In this document: piece by piece, positions 9,308 through 17,942 of the stretch
How positions within the stretch are numbered: the stretch's first letter is position 1
How the letters are laid out: the number at the start of each line of letters is the position of its first letter
From: Ruegeria_C sp041537925
Lineage (GTDB): Bacteria > Pseudomonadota > Alphaproteobacteria > Rhodobacterales > Rhodobacteraceae
Assembly: GCF_041537925.1 (NCBI RefSeq)
Contig: NZ_JBGOSH010000007.1
Span: 124,001 to 188,000, forward strand
Length of the DNA: 64,000 bases
Direction: 5' to 3'
Notes under the pieces: generated by a model
What the model was told of the DNA's origin: nothing
Database searches by the model: none
Seen by the model: the letters and a program-made list of their open reading frames with translations, nothing else
Made by a program: the position numbers and the translations under genes

Positions 9308-10234
9308 ATGCCAGTCTTCCGCTTTATACTGCAACGTGTCTTTCAAGCGATACTTGTGACACTTGCTGTGACCCTATTCGTTGCTTTTGCCATCCGCCTG
9401 ACCGGTGATCCAGCGATCATGATGACCGCTGAATCAAGCAATGTTACTGAAGAAGACCTTTCCCGCATCCGCGAGGCCCTGGGTCTGAACCGTCCGTTCT
9501 TCGTTCAGTACTTCGACTTCATCAAAAGCCTTCTGACCGGCGATCTCGGAGATTCGTTTTTTCGGGGCTCGATCCGCGATCTGATCGGAATAGCGCTGCC
9601 CGCAACCTTGCTGCTGGCGGTCGCTTCACTTGGGGTTTCAATCCTCATTTCGATCCCTTTGGGCATTCACTCGGCGCTCCACAAAGGCGGTCTGTCTGAT
9701 CAGATCATCCGGGTGTTGTCGCTGGTGGGACTTTCTTTCCCGAACTTCTGGCTCGGGATCATGTTCGTTCTTCTTTTTTCGATCACCTTCCCGCTCCTGC
9801 CGGCTTCGGGCTTTGAAAGTTGGTCCGCTCTGATCCTGCCGGCCATGACAATTGGCATCATCCTGACGGCGACGAATGTTCGTCTGGTCCGAACACAGAT
9901 GTTGGAGACGTTGTCGGCCCAATATGTGATGGTGGCACGCGCCAAGGGCATGACAGAGGGAGTGGTCATTTACAAGCACGCCCTGCGCAATGCGGCAATT
10001 GCCATTGTAACCTTCCTTGGACTGCAATTTGGCAATCTCATCGGTGGGCTTGTGGTGGTCGAGCTGGTCTTCAACTGGCCTGGCATGGGCACGCTGTCCA
10101 TCGAGGCTATCGCACAACGCGACTACCCACTCCTGCAGGCAACCGTTTCCATTCTGGCGATCATGATTGTCGCCGTAAACCTCGCTGTTGATTTGGTCTA
10201 TGGCCTGATCGACCCGCGCATCAGGGTGGCTTAA
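9308..10234 (+). CDS. Dipeptide ABC transporter permease (DppB type)
   Basis: 308-residue inner-membrane permease. The ATG at 9308 is preceded by GGGAGGAGAAC; upstream in-frame codons lack this site. The N-terminus MPVFRFILQRVFQAILVTLAVTL and the GDLGDSFF and ALGLNRPFFVQYFDF segments are typical of DppB/OppB. The cytoplasmic EAA loop reads YVMVARAKGMTEGVVIYKHALRN when pieced together, which contacts the ATPase. It ends where the next permease begins (TAAATG). Confidence 0.93.
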   Translation: MPVFRFILQRVFQAILVTLAVTLFVAFAIRLTGDPAIMMTAESSNVTEEDLSRIREALGLNRPFFVQYFDFIKSLLTGDLGDSFFRGSIRDLIGIALPATLLLAVASLGVSILISIPLGIHSALHKGGLSDQIIRVLSLVGLSFPNFWLGIMFVLLFSITFPLLPASGFESWSALILPAMTIGIILTATNVRLVRTQMLETLSAQYVMVARAKGMTEGVVIYKHALRNAAIAIVTFLGLQFGNLIGGLVVVELVFNWPGMGTLSIEAIAQRDYPLLQATVSILAIMIVAVNLAVDLVYGLIDPRIRVA

Positions 10235-11110
10235 ATGACTGACCAAACACAACAAAAATCTGTGCGCGCCATTCCTAAGTTCCTGATGAGCCGCTATTTC
10301 AAGTTCGAATTTATCGCGGGTGCGCTGCTGACGGGTATTTTAACACTGCTGGTTCTGTCTTCCGGGGTCATCTATCCCGACGGGGGGGCCAAAGTTGACC
10401 TTCTGGCACGTTTGACGCCGCCTTTCCTATCGTCTGAACACCCATTGGGCACAGATCCGTTGGGCCGGGATATTCTGGAACGAATTATCCACGGGGGGCG
10501 TGTTTCACTGTTGGTCGGTGTGCTCTCCGCCATCGGCTCGGTAGTGCTTGGAACAGTGATAGGGCTCTTTGCCGGGTACTATCGCGGTTTCCTGGATACC
10601 TTTGTCATGCGGTTCGCTGATGTTCAGTTGGCCCTACCGTTCATTCTGATGGCTATCACCGTCATTGCCATCGTTGGCCCTGGGATCGACCGGATCATCA
10701 TCCTGATGATCGTATCGCAATGGGTACAATATGCGCGTCTGGTGCGCAGCTCGGTTCTGAGCCTGCGAGAGCGTGAATTTGTCCAAGCCGCACGCAGCTA
10801 CGGCCTGCCGGATGTGAAAATCATTTTTTCGCACATTCTGCCGAATGCCATGGGTCCGCTGATCATTCTTCTGACACTGAATGTGGCCAACAATATCCTT
10901 CTTGAAAGCAGCCTGACCTTCCTTGGCCTCGGCGCCGACCCACAGACGCCAAGCTGGGGTGGCATGCTTTCAGAGGGGCGCAGCTACATCCAGACCGCTT
11001 GGTGGGTGACCGTATTCCCAGGTGTTGCCATCATGCTGACGGTGCTCGGCCTGAACTTGCTCGGTGACTGGCTGAGAGATGAGCTGGATCCATTGGGGCA
11101 AACCCGCTGA
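10235..11110 (+). CDS. Dipeptide ABC transporter permease (DppC type)
   Basis: 291-residue inner-membrane permease. The GTDPLGRDILERIIHGGRVSL region and the AARSYGLPDVKIIFSHILPN EAA loop mark it as DppC/OppC. Its start codon directly abuts the stop of the preceding permease, so the two are translated together. It is the last gene of the pcp-transporter operon and is followed by a factor-independent terminator at 11135. With the two-domain ATPase and binding protein the importer is complete. Confidence 0.93.
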   Translation: MTDQTQQKSVRAIPKFLMSRYFKFEFIAGALLTGILTLLVLSSGVIYPDGGAKVDLLARLTPPFLSSEHPLGTDPLGRDILERIIHGGRVSLLVGVLSAIGSVVLGTVIGLFAGYYRGFLDTFVMRFADVQLALPFILMAITVIAIVGPGIDRIIILMIVSQWVQYARLVRSSVLSLREREFVQAARSYGLPDVKIIFSHILPNAMGPLIILLTLNVANNILLESSLTFLGLGADPQTPSWGGMLSEGRSYIQTAWWVTVFPGVAIMLTVLGLNLLGDWLRDELDPLGQTR

Positions 11111-11134
11111 TCGTTGTAATCACGAAGGTAAGAG

Positions 11135-11164
11135 CGGCCCGAAATTGCGGGCCGTTCCTTTTCC
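11135..11164 (+). terminator. Rho-independent terminator of the pcp/peptide-transporter operon
   Basis: CGGCCCG-AAATTG-CGGGCCG stem-loop followed by TTCCTTTTCC, 24 bp after the last stop codon of the operon. Confidence 0.8.
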
Positions 11165-11214
11165 TCGAAAGGCTATGAAGGTGTGGACGCCTCCATTCAG
11201 TTTGTTTGCATTTG

Positions 11215-11423
11215 GGGATGTCCGGTGCTCGACATCAAAGGTGCAGACTACCCAAACTCTGTGATCCTGTTCGCGGTCTATTTCTACGTTCGGTACGGCG
11301 TCTCTTACCGTGACCTGGAAGAGATCATGTAGGAACGTGGTGTGTCGGTTGATCATGCGACGCTTAACCGCTGGGTCGTGAAGTATTCACCTTTGGCCGC
11401 TCGCGCGGCTCAGAAAAGGAAGA
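11215..11423 (+). pseudogene. IS6-family transposase N-terminal remnant
   Basis: The translation LDIKGADYPNSVILFAVY and RYGVSYRDLEEIM continues after a TAG stop as ERGVSVDHATLNRWVVKYSP. It matches the first 70 or so residues of the IS6 transposase at 48688-49368. The start is damaged, a nonsense codon interrupts it, and after AQKRK the sequence jumps abruptly into the fragment of the peptidoglycan-binding gene. No IS6 terminal repeat is visible at its left side. It is a dead remnant marking a rearrangement junction near 11423. Confidence 0.8.
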
Positions 11424-12041
11424 CCATCAAGGTCGTAATTATGCTGGTTGCAGTTTCTGCAATGCCTCCAGTTCCTCGTCGATTGCTTCTGCCTTCTTGC
11501 GCATCCGGTCCGACGCCTTCATGAGTGTAAGGCATTTCATCATCTGCTTGAAATGTCGGTCCCTGAGCTTCTTCAACTCCTTCGACGATGCTGTGGGTAT
11601 CGCGCGGTTGTGCATTTCCTGAAGGTTCAAAACAATCTCCGCGTTTGACCACCACAGCTTGTGGGCTTTTTCCGCCTCGACTTCGAGTCGCAAATATCTG
11701 AGACGGATTTCCTTGAACTCCGGCGCATCGCGATCGGCACATTCTCTCATCTTCTTCAGCGTTTTCTTTTGCCGAAGATCACGGATGAGCTGGCGACCCC
11801 GGATATCATTCTGATGGAAAGAATCAAGCGGCTTGATCTTGGCAGAGGCTGACTTGGTCGCCTCAACCTTCTTTGCCATTTCCTCGACCGCAGTGCAGGC
11901 ATCAAGAAATTTCAGAAGCGCTTGCGCCGCCTTTCGATAGAGCGGTTTGGCACGTTTCAGGATGCGCCCCGCCGAGGCGGGCTTGTCACGCCGCGCCCGC
12001 ATGAAGTCCTTTTCCATACGTTCGAGGTTTTGCAGGATATC
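11424..12041 (-). pseudogene. 3' fragment of a peptidoglycan-binding-domain protein gene, cut by IS5
   Basis: This stretch is almost identical to the 3' part of the complete gene at 49475-50503, differing at only a handful of bases by eye. The stop codon is kept (11439), but the 5' part, including the peptidoglycan-binding domain, is missing: the IS5-family element begins at 12042 in the middle of the gene. The remaining open part (from about 12017) could still be translated only if a new start were used. The other side of the IS does not continue the gene, so the 5' half was lost rather than just separated. Confidence 0.85.
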
Positions 12042-13120
12042 GGCTGTGTTGCATGGATCATGACTTAGGCGAGTTTACCCCTTACTCCATCACTTCAGAT
12101 GACGCGCTCATACATCGCACGACCGAGACCTGTCATGCGGTTGAGCGCCTTTGCTGCTACTTTCGCTTCGGCGATTTGACGGCCAAAATCACGCGCTTGC
12201 AGGCCATCACCTATAACCTGTTTCCATCTGCCGATTTGAGCTTCAACCTGTGATCGCTGGTTGTACCCCGTCTCGGCTTGCCAGTTCATTCTGCCATGTT
12301 TAGCGATGGCAGCGACGTGTCGATTGCGTTGTGCATTCTCGCCGCGCACTGCGTTCTTTGGTGGAGGGATAATGATCTCTATTCCAGACCCGAACCTGCT
12401 TTCCAGGCAGTCGACCACCCCTTGGCCGTCATACGCACCATCCGCAAGAAACCGGCTCACATCGGCATCAATGTCAGTGAGCAATTCTGGCAGCGCTGTT
12501 TCGTCGCCTACATGTTCCGTGGTCAGCTTCGAGGCAACAATATCACCAGTTTCCCGGTCGAGCCCGATATGGAGTTTGCGCCATGTTTTGCGGGCCTTCC
12601 TGGCGCCGTACTTTTCTTCATGCCAGTTGTCGCCGCCATGCACTTTCAGACCCGTGCTATCCACAATGAGGGTGATTGGTTTACTTGCAGCTCGCCGGTT
12701 TTGGGCAATCTTTAATCCCTTGCCACGTCGCGACAAGGTCGAGAAATCCGGCACAACGATGTCCACACCCATCAACCTGGCAACCGACCGCACAAAACCC
12801 TGAGTTTGTCGGAGTGGAAGTCGAAAGACGACCCTAAGGGTCAGACAGATCTCGATCGCCAGATCGGAGTAGCGGGACTGACCGCCGCGTGTCTTGCGGC
12901 GTGGCGATGCCCACTTCTCCACTACATCTTCAGAAAACCAGATATTCACGTCACCCCGACGCCGGAGGCTTTCGTTGTAACCCGGGCAGTTCGTGACCCG
13001 GAACTTTGCTTTAGGAAACTTGCCGCGACGGTCATCATTGAATTTATGGGGCATCTACTGTCGCTCGCGTCTGAGTGAACGTTGGCGATACTGCGGCTCG
13101 GCTGTCTATGCAACAAGGTC
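12042..13120 (-). mobile_element. IS5-family insertion sequence, copy 1
   Basis: 1079-bp element with imperfect terminal inverted repeats (left GGCTGTGTTGCATGGATCA; right end read inward GACCTTGTTGCATAGACAG) and a single transposase gene on the minus strand. An equally long, nearly identical copy lies at 40963-42041. No convincing target duplication is visible at the ends, which suggests later recombination around it. Confidence 0.88.
12095..13054 (-). CDS. IS5-family transposase
   Basis: 319-residue DDE transposase. The N-terminal part has YNESLRRRGDVNIWFSEDVV; the central catalytic region includes ITLIVDSTGLKVHG (first Asp) and SRFLADGAYDGQG (second Asp), and the C-terminal part holds the Y-(2)-R-(3)-E-like segment in NQRSQVEAQIGRWK. 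Length and motifs fit the IS903-type branch of IS5. The frame is open with no stop, so this copy may be active. It differs from copy 2 by few substitutions (for example LLTDIDAD against LHTDIDAD). Confidence 0.93.
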   Translation of the reverse strand: MPHKFNDDRRGKFPKAKFRVTNCPGYNESLRRRGDVNIWFSEDVVEKWASPRRKTRGGQSRYSDLAIEICLTLRVVFRLPLRQTQGFVRSVARLMGVDIVVPDFSTLSRRGKGLKIAQNRRAASKPITLIVDSTGLKVHGGDNWHEEKYGARKARKTWRKLHIGLDRETGDIVASKLTTEHVGDETALPELLTDIDADVSRFLADGAYDGQGVVDCLESRFGSGIEIIIPPPKNAVRGENAQRNRHVAAIAKHGRMNWQAETGYNQRSQVEAQIGRWKQVIGDGLQARDFGRQIAEAKVAAKALNRMTGLGRAMYERVI

Positions 13121-13144
13121 GATTGTCATGTGAAAATTAAAGAG

Positions 13145-13190
13145 TTGCTGCAGTGCAGCAACATTTTCTTGCAATGCTGTGCTGCAGCAT
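13145..13190 (+). promoter_or_regulatory. PhaR-like operator boxes upstream of phasin
   Basis: TTGCTGC-AGT-GCAGCAA at 13145-13161 is a perfect 7-3-7 palindrome containing CTGC-N3-GCAG, the pattern described for PhaR binding at Paracoccus phasin promoters. A second palindromic box, ATGCTG-TGCTG-CAGCAT, lies at 13174-13190. Both sit about 65-110 bp before the phasin start. Confidence 0.7.
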
Positions 13191-13253
13191 CCATATACAC
13201 CTCAAGCCGAAGGAAACGGGGTGGGCCCGGACCCGGCATTTAGGATTAAGACA

Positions 13254-13697
13254 ATGGCAAATTCGCAAGACTTCACCACCATCTTCAAAGACGCGCTGGG
13301 TGCTTTCCCGGTTGACACCACTGCCTACCAGGACGCTTTCAAAACCACCACCAACCTGAGCGAAAAGCTCTCGGGTGTTGCTCTGGAAGCGGCTGAAAAG
13401 TCGGCTGAGATCTCCAGCAAGTGGACCAAGGACACCCTGGCCAAGATGGGCGACTATTCCAAAGCCAAGGCAGAGCCGGCAGACTACGCCAAAGCCGCAA
13501 CCGACTTCGCCTCTTCCTCGGCCGAAGTTGCTGCTGAAAACCTGGCTGCCTACGCTGAAGTTGCAAAGAAAGTACAGATGGACACCGTCGAGCTGCTGAT
13601 GGCTGCCGGCAAAGACATCACCGAAGATGCAACCGCCGCAGTTAAGAAAGCGACCAACGACGTGACCACTGCTGCCAAGAAAGCAGGCGCGAAGTAA
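13254..13697 (+). CDS. Phasin family protein (polyhydroxyalkanoate granule-associated)
   Basis: 147-residue, alanine- and lysine-rich helical protein. Phasins coat intracellular polyhydroxyalkanoate granules and control their size. The start at 13254 (MANSQDFTTIFKDALGAFP) is chosen because homologous residues begin here; a second phasin at the right end of the window starts MAKAQDFTVVVNDALAALP. The long amphipathic helix region (residues about 40-140) has the expected heptad-like AKAATDFASSSAEVAAENL composition. Upstream PhaR-like boxes suggest repression until polymer accumulates. A strong terminator follows at 13747. Confidence 0.9.
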   Translation: MANSQDFTTIFKDALGAFPVDTTAYQDAFKTTTNLSEKLSGVALEAAEKSAEISSKWTKDTLAKMGDYSKAKAEPADYAKAATDFASSSAEVAAENLAAYAEVAKKVQMDTVELLMAAGKDITEDATAAVKKATNDVTTAAKKAGAK

Positions 13698-13746
13698 TCG
13701 CTGAAGACAAATTGCGCCCTTTCCTCCCAGTTAGGTGCAATTTTTT

Positions 13747-13775
13747 GGGCAGGTCGTAAGACCTGCCCTTTTTTT
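13747..13775 (+). terminator. Rho-independent terminator after phasin
   Basis: GGGCAGGTC-GTAA-GACCTGCCC stem with perfect 9-bp arms, followed by seven T residues. Confidence 0.93.
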
Positions 13776-14084
13776 GTGTCTAGACCATGTGCAAACTGAA
13801 AGGGAAACGAAAATGCAGCCAGACCGCATGTGCGATCACATCTGGCGGGAAGCGGTGGCGGTGATAAATGGAAGAGCTGTTGGTGTTGGTCATGCAGCCC
13901 AATCGCACTTCAACGAGAACTGTGCATTAAGTTTGCGGTGCCTGCGCACATGATCCGCAAGGGCCAATTCACGCCTGAACTCTGTCCGTTTCGGCAGTTC
14001 GCTTAGTTCGCGGCCTAAAGCGTTTCGGGATTAACCTGAGGTATACCCAGCAGACCGTCGTTTTGTTTTTCATCTGAAAACGTC
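13776..14084. other. Gene-free interval
   Basis: No convincing coding sequence is seen. A 72-codon frame here lacks a ribosome-binding site, codon bias and recognisable motifs. The interval lies between the phasin terminator and the terminator of the convergent isomerase operon. Confidence 0.6.
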
Positions 14085-14117
14085 AAAACAGGCCCGCCTG
14101 ACGGCGGGCCTGTTTTT
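14085..14117. terminator. Bidirectional terminator
   Basis: AACAGGCCCGCC-TGAC-GGCGGGCCTGTT stem with T-runs on both strands. It lies 56 bp beyond the stop codon of the minus-strand isomerase gene, which it probably terminates. Confidence 0.88.
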
Positions 14118-14172
14118 CGGCCGTGCGATGTATTGGGAGGGACATCGATTGGCCGAAGCGCTCTTTTTGATG

Positions 14173-15036
14173 CTAGCCAAAATGCTCTTTGAAGCGATCA
14201 ACGCAGCGGCGGAAACCGTCTTCGAAGTTTCCGTTACCGGGGTGGTAGACGCTTTCGAATGATACGACACCATCATAAGCGTCGGCTTTCAGAGCATCCG
14301 CCATCGGCTGAAACTGATCGGCCAGTTGACCCTCGCCCATCTGTTTGACCGACAGTGTTGCGCGGGGTGTGTCGGCTTGAACGTCCTTGATATGGATATG
14401 CCCGAGATAACCGTCTTTTACTTCGTCGTATCCGGCAGGGAATGCCCGCTCATGGCACCAGCAGTTGTTGGCAGGATCCCAGAGGACTTTCAACGTGCCC
14501 TTGGCATTCAGATCATCAATCAGTTTGCGGGCGGTGTAGTTCGAATTCACCATGGTGCCGTTGCCTGTTTCGACGACCAAAGTCACTCCGCCATCCTTGG
14601 CGACGTCGATCGCGGGCTCGATCAGGGGCAACATGGCGTCCCATGCGCCTTTGGCGACATTCCATTTCTCGGCACCTCCGAACCCCCAAAGAATTTGCTC
14701 CTTTTTCGGGGTCATAATGCGCACCAACGGGCTGCCAACCACATGCGCCATATCGATCACGCGCTTCAAAGCATCCATATGCTTGCTGTGCAATTCATCC
14801 CCCGGCTTATTCGCCGCGGTCATCCCCGCAAAGATGTGGCGCGACAGGCAAGAAACAGGCTTGCCCCGATCCCGGAGCAGCGTGTCAATTTCCCTGACCT
14901 CGTCAGCCGTGTGATCACCAACTTCCGTATCGCCCACGAATTGCAGTTCGGCATATTCGAGGTCAAACTCATCCATCACATCGACCGCGTGTTTCAGATC
15001 GCGGCTGATACCGTCACAGATAACGCCAAGTTTCAT
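14173..15036 (-). CDS. Sugar phosphate isomerase/epimerase family protein (AP endonuclease 2-type TIM barrel)
   Basis: 287 residues. The barrel's metal ligands can be placed at VVETGNG (Glu), LWDPANNCW (Asp), GHIHIKDV (His) and VSFESVYHPGNG (Glu). Members isomerise or epimerise sugars, hydroxypyruvate, inosose or tetronates. The gene is last in an operon with an LtnD-like dehydrogenase 14 bp upstream and a DctMQP transporter, so isomerisation of an oxidised acid sugar (an OtnI-like role) is a reasonable inference. The family is broad and exact chemistry is not fixed by sequence. Confidence 0.82.
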   Translation of the reverse strand: MKLGVICDGISRDLKHAVDVMDEFDLEYAELQFVGDTEVGDHTADEVREIDTLLRDRGKPVSCLSRHIFAGMTAANKPGDELHSKHMDALKRVIDMAHVVGSPLVRIMTPKKEQILWGFGGAEKWNVAKGAWDAMLPLIEPAIDVAKDGGVTLVVETGNGTMVNSNYTARKLIDDLNAKGTLKVLWDPANNCWCHERAFPAGYDEVKDGYLGHIHIKDVQADTPRATLSVKQMGEGQLADQFQPMADALKADAYDGVVSFESVYHPGNGNFEDGFRRCVDRFKEHFG

Positions 15037-15050
15037 GTTCTTGTCCTTTC

Positions 15051-15941
15051 TCAGCGATGCAGCTCAGCGCCGACAATGTCTTCGATCACACGGGTGCAGG
15101 CCCAATTGTCGCCTTCGGGGAACTTGGCTTTGCCAGCATGGAAAATCTGCATGGCCGAGGATGCGGTATGCATCGGAACGCCCAGTTCTTCGGCCAGATC
15201 CAGCGAGATGGTCAGGTCTTTGTGCATGGTGCCGATGCCTGATCCGGTATCTGCAAACTTACGGTCGATGATGTTTTCGAGCGCCGTGTTTGTGCACCCA
15301 CAGCCGGCCCCGGATGTCGAGAAAACCTCGAACAGGTTCTTGCCTTTCACGCCTGCCTTGGCTGCCAGAACTGACGCCTCAAATGTTGCCGAAAATATTG
15401 AACCAATCAGAGTCTGCAGGCACGCCTTTACGGTCTGACCTTGCCCGGGCGCGTCACCTACACGGTGAATGGTGGCCGAGACCGCCTCCATCACAGGCTG
15501 GAATTCGTCCAGTACGGCATTGGGGGCTGCGGCCATCATGGTCAGGGTGCCATCCTGCGCACCAGGAAAACCACCTGACACCGGGCTGTCGATCAGGTGG
15601 ATGCCCGAACCGGCCATGGCCTCGCCAATCTCGCGCGCCTCGCGGGGTTTGATCGTGGCGGTCAGGATCACGACTCCGCCTTGCGCCATGTGACCGACCA
15701 GACCGTTTTCGCCAAGGATCACGGCTTTGGCCTGATCACCGTTCATTACCATGACGTAGACAGCACCCGAATTGGCCCCGACATCTGCCACACTGGCCGC
15801 CGCGGTCCCACCCATATCGGCCAGTGCGTTTAGCCGCGCATTACTTAGATCAAAACCGATGGTTTCGAACCCGTTTTTGATCAGGTTCTTGGCCAGCCCG
15901 CTGCCCATATCACCCAATCCTATGACACCTGCACGTTGCAT
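15051..15941 (-). CDS. NAD-binding 3-hydroxyisobutyrate dehydrogenase family (LtnD-like)
   Basis: 296 residues. The start at 15941 (MQRAGVIGLGDMGSG) puts the Rossmann GLGDMGSG directly at the N-terminus; longer in-frame starts add only unlikely sequence. The substrate motif DSPVSGGFPGAQDG and the catalytic-lysine segment GQTVKACLQT are present. The family oxidises beta-hydroxyacids such as 3-hydroxyisobutyrate, tartronate semialdehyde and L-threonate. The neighbours (TRAP transporter upstream, isomerase downstream) match the layout of L-threonate/tetronate catabolic loci, but the kinase and aldolase of those pathways are not in the window. Confidence 0.88.
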   Translation of the reverse strand: MQRAGVIGLGDMGSGLAKNLIKNGFETIGFDLSNARLNALADMGGTAAASVADVGANSGAVYVMVMNGDQAKAVILGENGLVGHMAQGGVVILTATIKPREAREIGEAMAGSGIHLIDSPVSGGFPGAQDGTLTMMAAAPNAVLDEFQPVMEAVSATIHRVGDAPGQGQTVKACLQTLIGSIFSATFEASVLAAKAGVKGKNLFEVFSTSGAGCGCTNTALENIIDRKFADTGSGIGTMHKDLTISLDLAEELGVPMHTASSAMQIFHAGKAKFPEGDNWACTRVIEDIVGAELHR

Positions 15942-16091
15942 AATTGTCTTCCTAGTGTGTCGCCCGGCCTGGCCGGAGTTGAGGTTTGGCGCCCATAAAT
16001 TTGTGGGCGTCGATTTGTGGGGGGATTTCAGGCATTGGCTGACCAAGGCCGGGCAGGTCCGGAAGACACCCCGCTGCCCAATTCTGTGTTG

Positions 16092-17372
16092 CTACGGCCC
16101 CATCACTGCGTCAGGTATCCACATGACCAGTTGCGGGAAGACCGCGATTAGGATCAGCACCACCACATTTGCCAGCAGGAACGGTGCGGCCCCGACAAAA
16201 ATCGTCCCAATTGGTAGACGGCAGATTGCAGCGCAGACGTTCAGGCAATTCCCCACTGGCGGCGTGCACGCTCCAACCGCCAGACCCGAGACCATAACCA
16301 CGCCAAAATGCACACCGGATACTCCCAGCTTTTCAGCGACTGGCAATAGAACTGGTGTCAGCAAAAGAATGGCGGGGCTGACGTCGATGAACGTACCCGC
16401 CATCAGGATCAGGATGGCCGTCAGAACCATGAAGGCGACCGGGCCAAGCCCAAGGCCCGACACGAAGTCGGCAAGCTGATTGGGCACACGTTCCAGCGCC
16501 AGTACGGTGATGAACACCTGACTGAACGCGATGATCATCATGATCTTGGCGGACATTATTATGGCATGCCGCATGGCTCCGGGCAGTTCTTTCAGAACGC
16601 CAAAACCAACGATGAACAAACCGATGATCAGGCCATAAACTACCGCTGCCCCGGCTGTCTCAGTTGGGGTAACAAAACCGAAGACCACAGAACCCACGAT
16701 CAGGATCGGCATCAACGCCACGGCAGCCGAACGACGTGCCTGCCGTGCCGCCTCGGCCACTGTGAACGGGACGTCCTCGGTCGGGTAATCGTTCCGTTTA
16801 GCCAACAGCCAGACCACGATTAACTGCAGCAAGCCAACCATGATGCCCGGAATGATCCCACCCAGAAACAGGCGGCCGATGCTCTCTTCTGCCGCGACTG
16901 CGTAGATGATCATCGGCACAGATGGCGGGATGATCATACCCATTGTGGAAGAGGCAACCGTGATCCCTGCCGCAAAGCTCTTTGGATATCCCCGTTTTTC
17001 CATCTCAGGGATCAGCACAGACCCGATGGACGCAGTGTCCGAAGCGGAAGACCCGGAAATCCCGCCAAAGATCATCGAGCCGACTACATTGACCAGCCCA
17101 AGCCCGCCCTTGAGGCGACCGACGAAAAACATGGACAGGTCCAGCAGGCGCCGCGTGATGCCTCCAGAATTCATCACCAGGCCCATCAGGATGAAAAAGG
17201 GCAACGAGACCAGCGGGTAATTGTTGATGCCGGAAAAGAAGCGCTGAACGACGAACCCGGTCGCAGCTGGGGCTTCGATCAGGAAGTAGGCAAGCGAGGC
17301 CAGTCCCAGCGAATAGGCAATTGGGACTCCGCAAACCAACAATATTCCGAGAGTGGCGAACAGGATCAGCAT
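16092..17372 (-). CDS. dctM: TRAP transporter large permease (DctM)
   Basis: 426-residue membrane protein with about 12 hydrophobic segments. The start at 17372 (MLILFATLGILLVCGVPIAY) is the usual DctM N-terminus; upstream in-frame codons overlap the DctQ gene. Typical stretches include GGISGSSASDTASIGSVLIPEM and TPVGNCLN-like TPPVGNCLNVC in the last third. It forms the transport channel driven by a sodium gradient. It starts one base after the DctQ stop region, so the pair is translationally coupled. Confidence 0.93.
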   Translation of the reverse strand: MLILFATLGILLVCGVPIAYSLGLASLAYFLIEAPAATGFVVQRFFSGINNYPLVSLPFFILMGLVMNSGGITRRLLDLSMFFVGRLKGGLGLVNVVGSMIFGGISGSSASDTASIGSVLIPEMEKRGYPKSFAAGITVASSTMGMIIPPSVPMIIYAVAAEESIGRLFLGGIIPGIMVGLLQLIVVWLLAKRNDYPTEDVPFTVAEAARQARRSAAVALMPILIVGSVVFGFVTPTETAGAAVVYGLIIGLFIVGFGVLKELPGAMRHAIIMSAKIMMIIAFSQVFITVLALERVPNQLADFVSGLGLGPVAFMVLTAILILMAGTFIDVSPAILLLTPVLLPVAEKLGVSGVHFGVVMVSGLAVGACTPPVGNCLNVCAAICRLPIGTIFVGAAPFLLANVVVLILIAVFPQLVMWIPDAVMGP

Positions 17373-17373
17373 G

Positions 17374-17877
17374 TCAGTCCTCCGGCATCCAGAGAACATC
17401 GATTGAATCGCGCCCACCCAAGGTCAGAACCACACGAACGAAGCAGTAGAAAACTGCAATCGAGCAGGAGGTTGGAACGATGATGAACACGTAGCCCTGA
17501 GGCATCCCGAAAGGTTGCCACATGTTTTTGCCCGGTCCTGCGATCCAATCGATGGATAACCAGACCAGCGCCGCGTTCATCACCCCGACAAGGACAAGCC
17601 CTGCCACGTAGAAGGCCATTTTGATGTAGTATGGCATCATGTCGATGAAGAACGTGATCGCGATATGCTCACGCTTCGTAATCGCAACGGCACCGCCTAA
17701 GGCAGAGGTGCAAAGAAACGCAATCTTGACCTGTTCGTCGACACCGTAGATCGCCATGTCAAATGGGCGCATCAGGACCTTGGTGACAACAATCACCAGA
17801 AACACCCCGAATAGTACGACCATCAGCGCTTCAATGACTCGCGTCAGTACATGGTCGATTGCAGAGAGCGTATCCAT
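17374..17877 (-). CDS. dctQ: TRAP transporter small permease (DctQ)
   Basis: 167 residues with four predicted membrane segments, including ALMVVLFGVFLVIVVTKVLM near the N-terminus and a tryptophan/acidic region before the last helix. It is the small membrane subunit that joins DctM. Its start is 65 bp downstream of dctP, with a hairpin between them. Confidence 0.9.
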   Translation of the reverse strand: MDTLSAIDHVLTRVIEALMVVLFGVFLVIVVTKVLMRPFDMAIYGVDEQVKIAFLCTSALGGAVAITKREHIAITFFIDMMPYYIKMAFYVAGLVLVGVMNAALVWLSIDWIAGPGKNMWQPFGMPQGYVFIIVPTSCSIAVFYCFVRVVLTLGGRDSIDVLWMPED

Positions 17878-17901
17878 AAACCGGTTCCGGTAAGAAGGGG
17901 A

Positions 17902-17928
17902 TCCGGGCGCAGGGTCACAGCGCCCGGA
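17902..17928 (-). promoter_or_regulatory. Intercistronic hairpin between dctP and dctQ
   Basis: TCCGGGCGC / GCGCCCGGA perfect 9-bp arms with a 9-nt loop. No T-run follows, so it probably protects dctP mRNA or lowers permease expression. Confidence 0.65.
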
Positions 17929-17942
17929 ATTGCCGTTTCAGA

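Noticed and set aside
12261..12803. Long plus-strand frames inside both IS5 copies (also 41182-41724)
   Set aside because: They are antisense to the transposase, and are present in both copies only because the copies are identical.
13735..13953. 72-codon plus-strand frame after the phasin
   Set aside because: It begins inside the terminator and has no family or ribosome site.
14326..15438. 370-codon open frame on the plus strand
   Set aside because: It lies antisense to the isomerase and dehydrogenase genes, whose motifs and ribosome sites are clear; no motif is seen in the plus-strand product.
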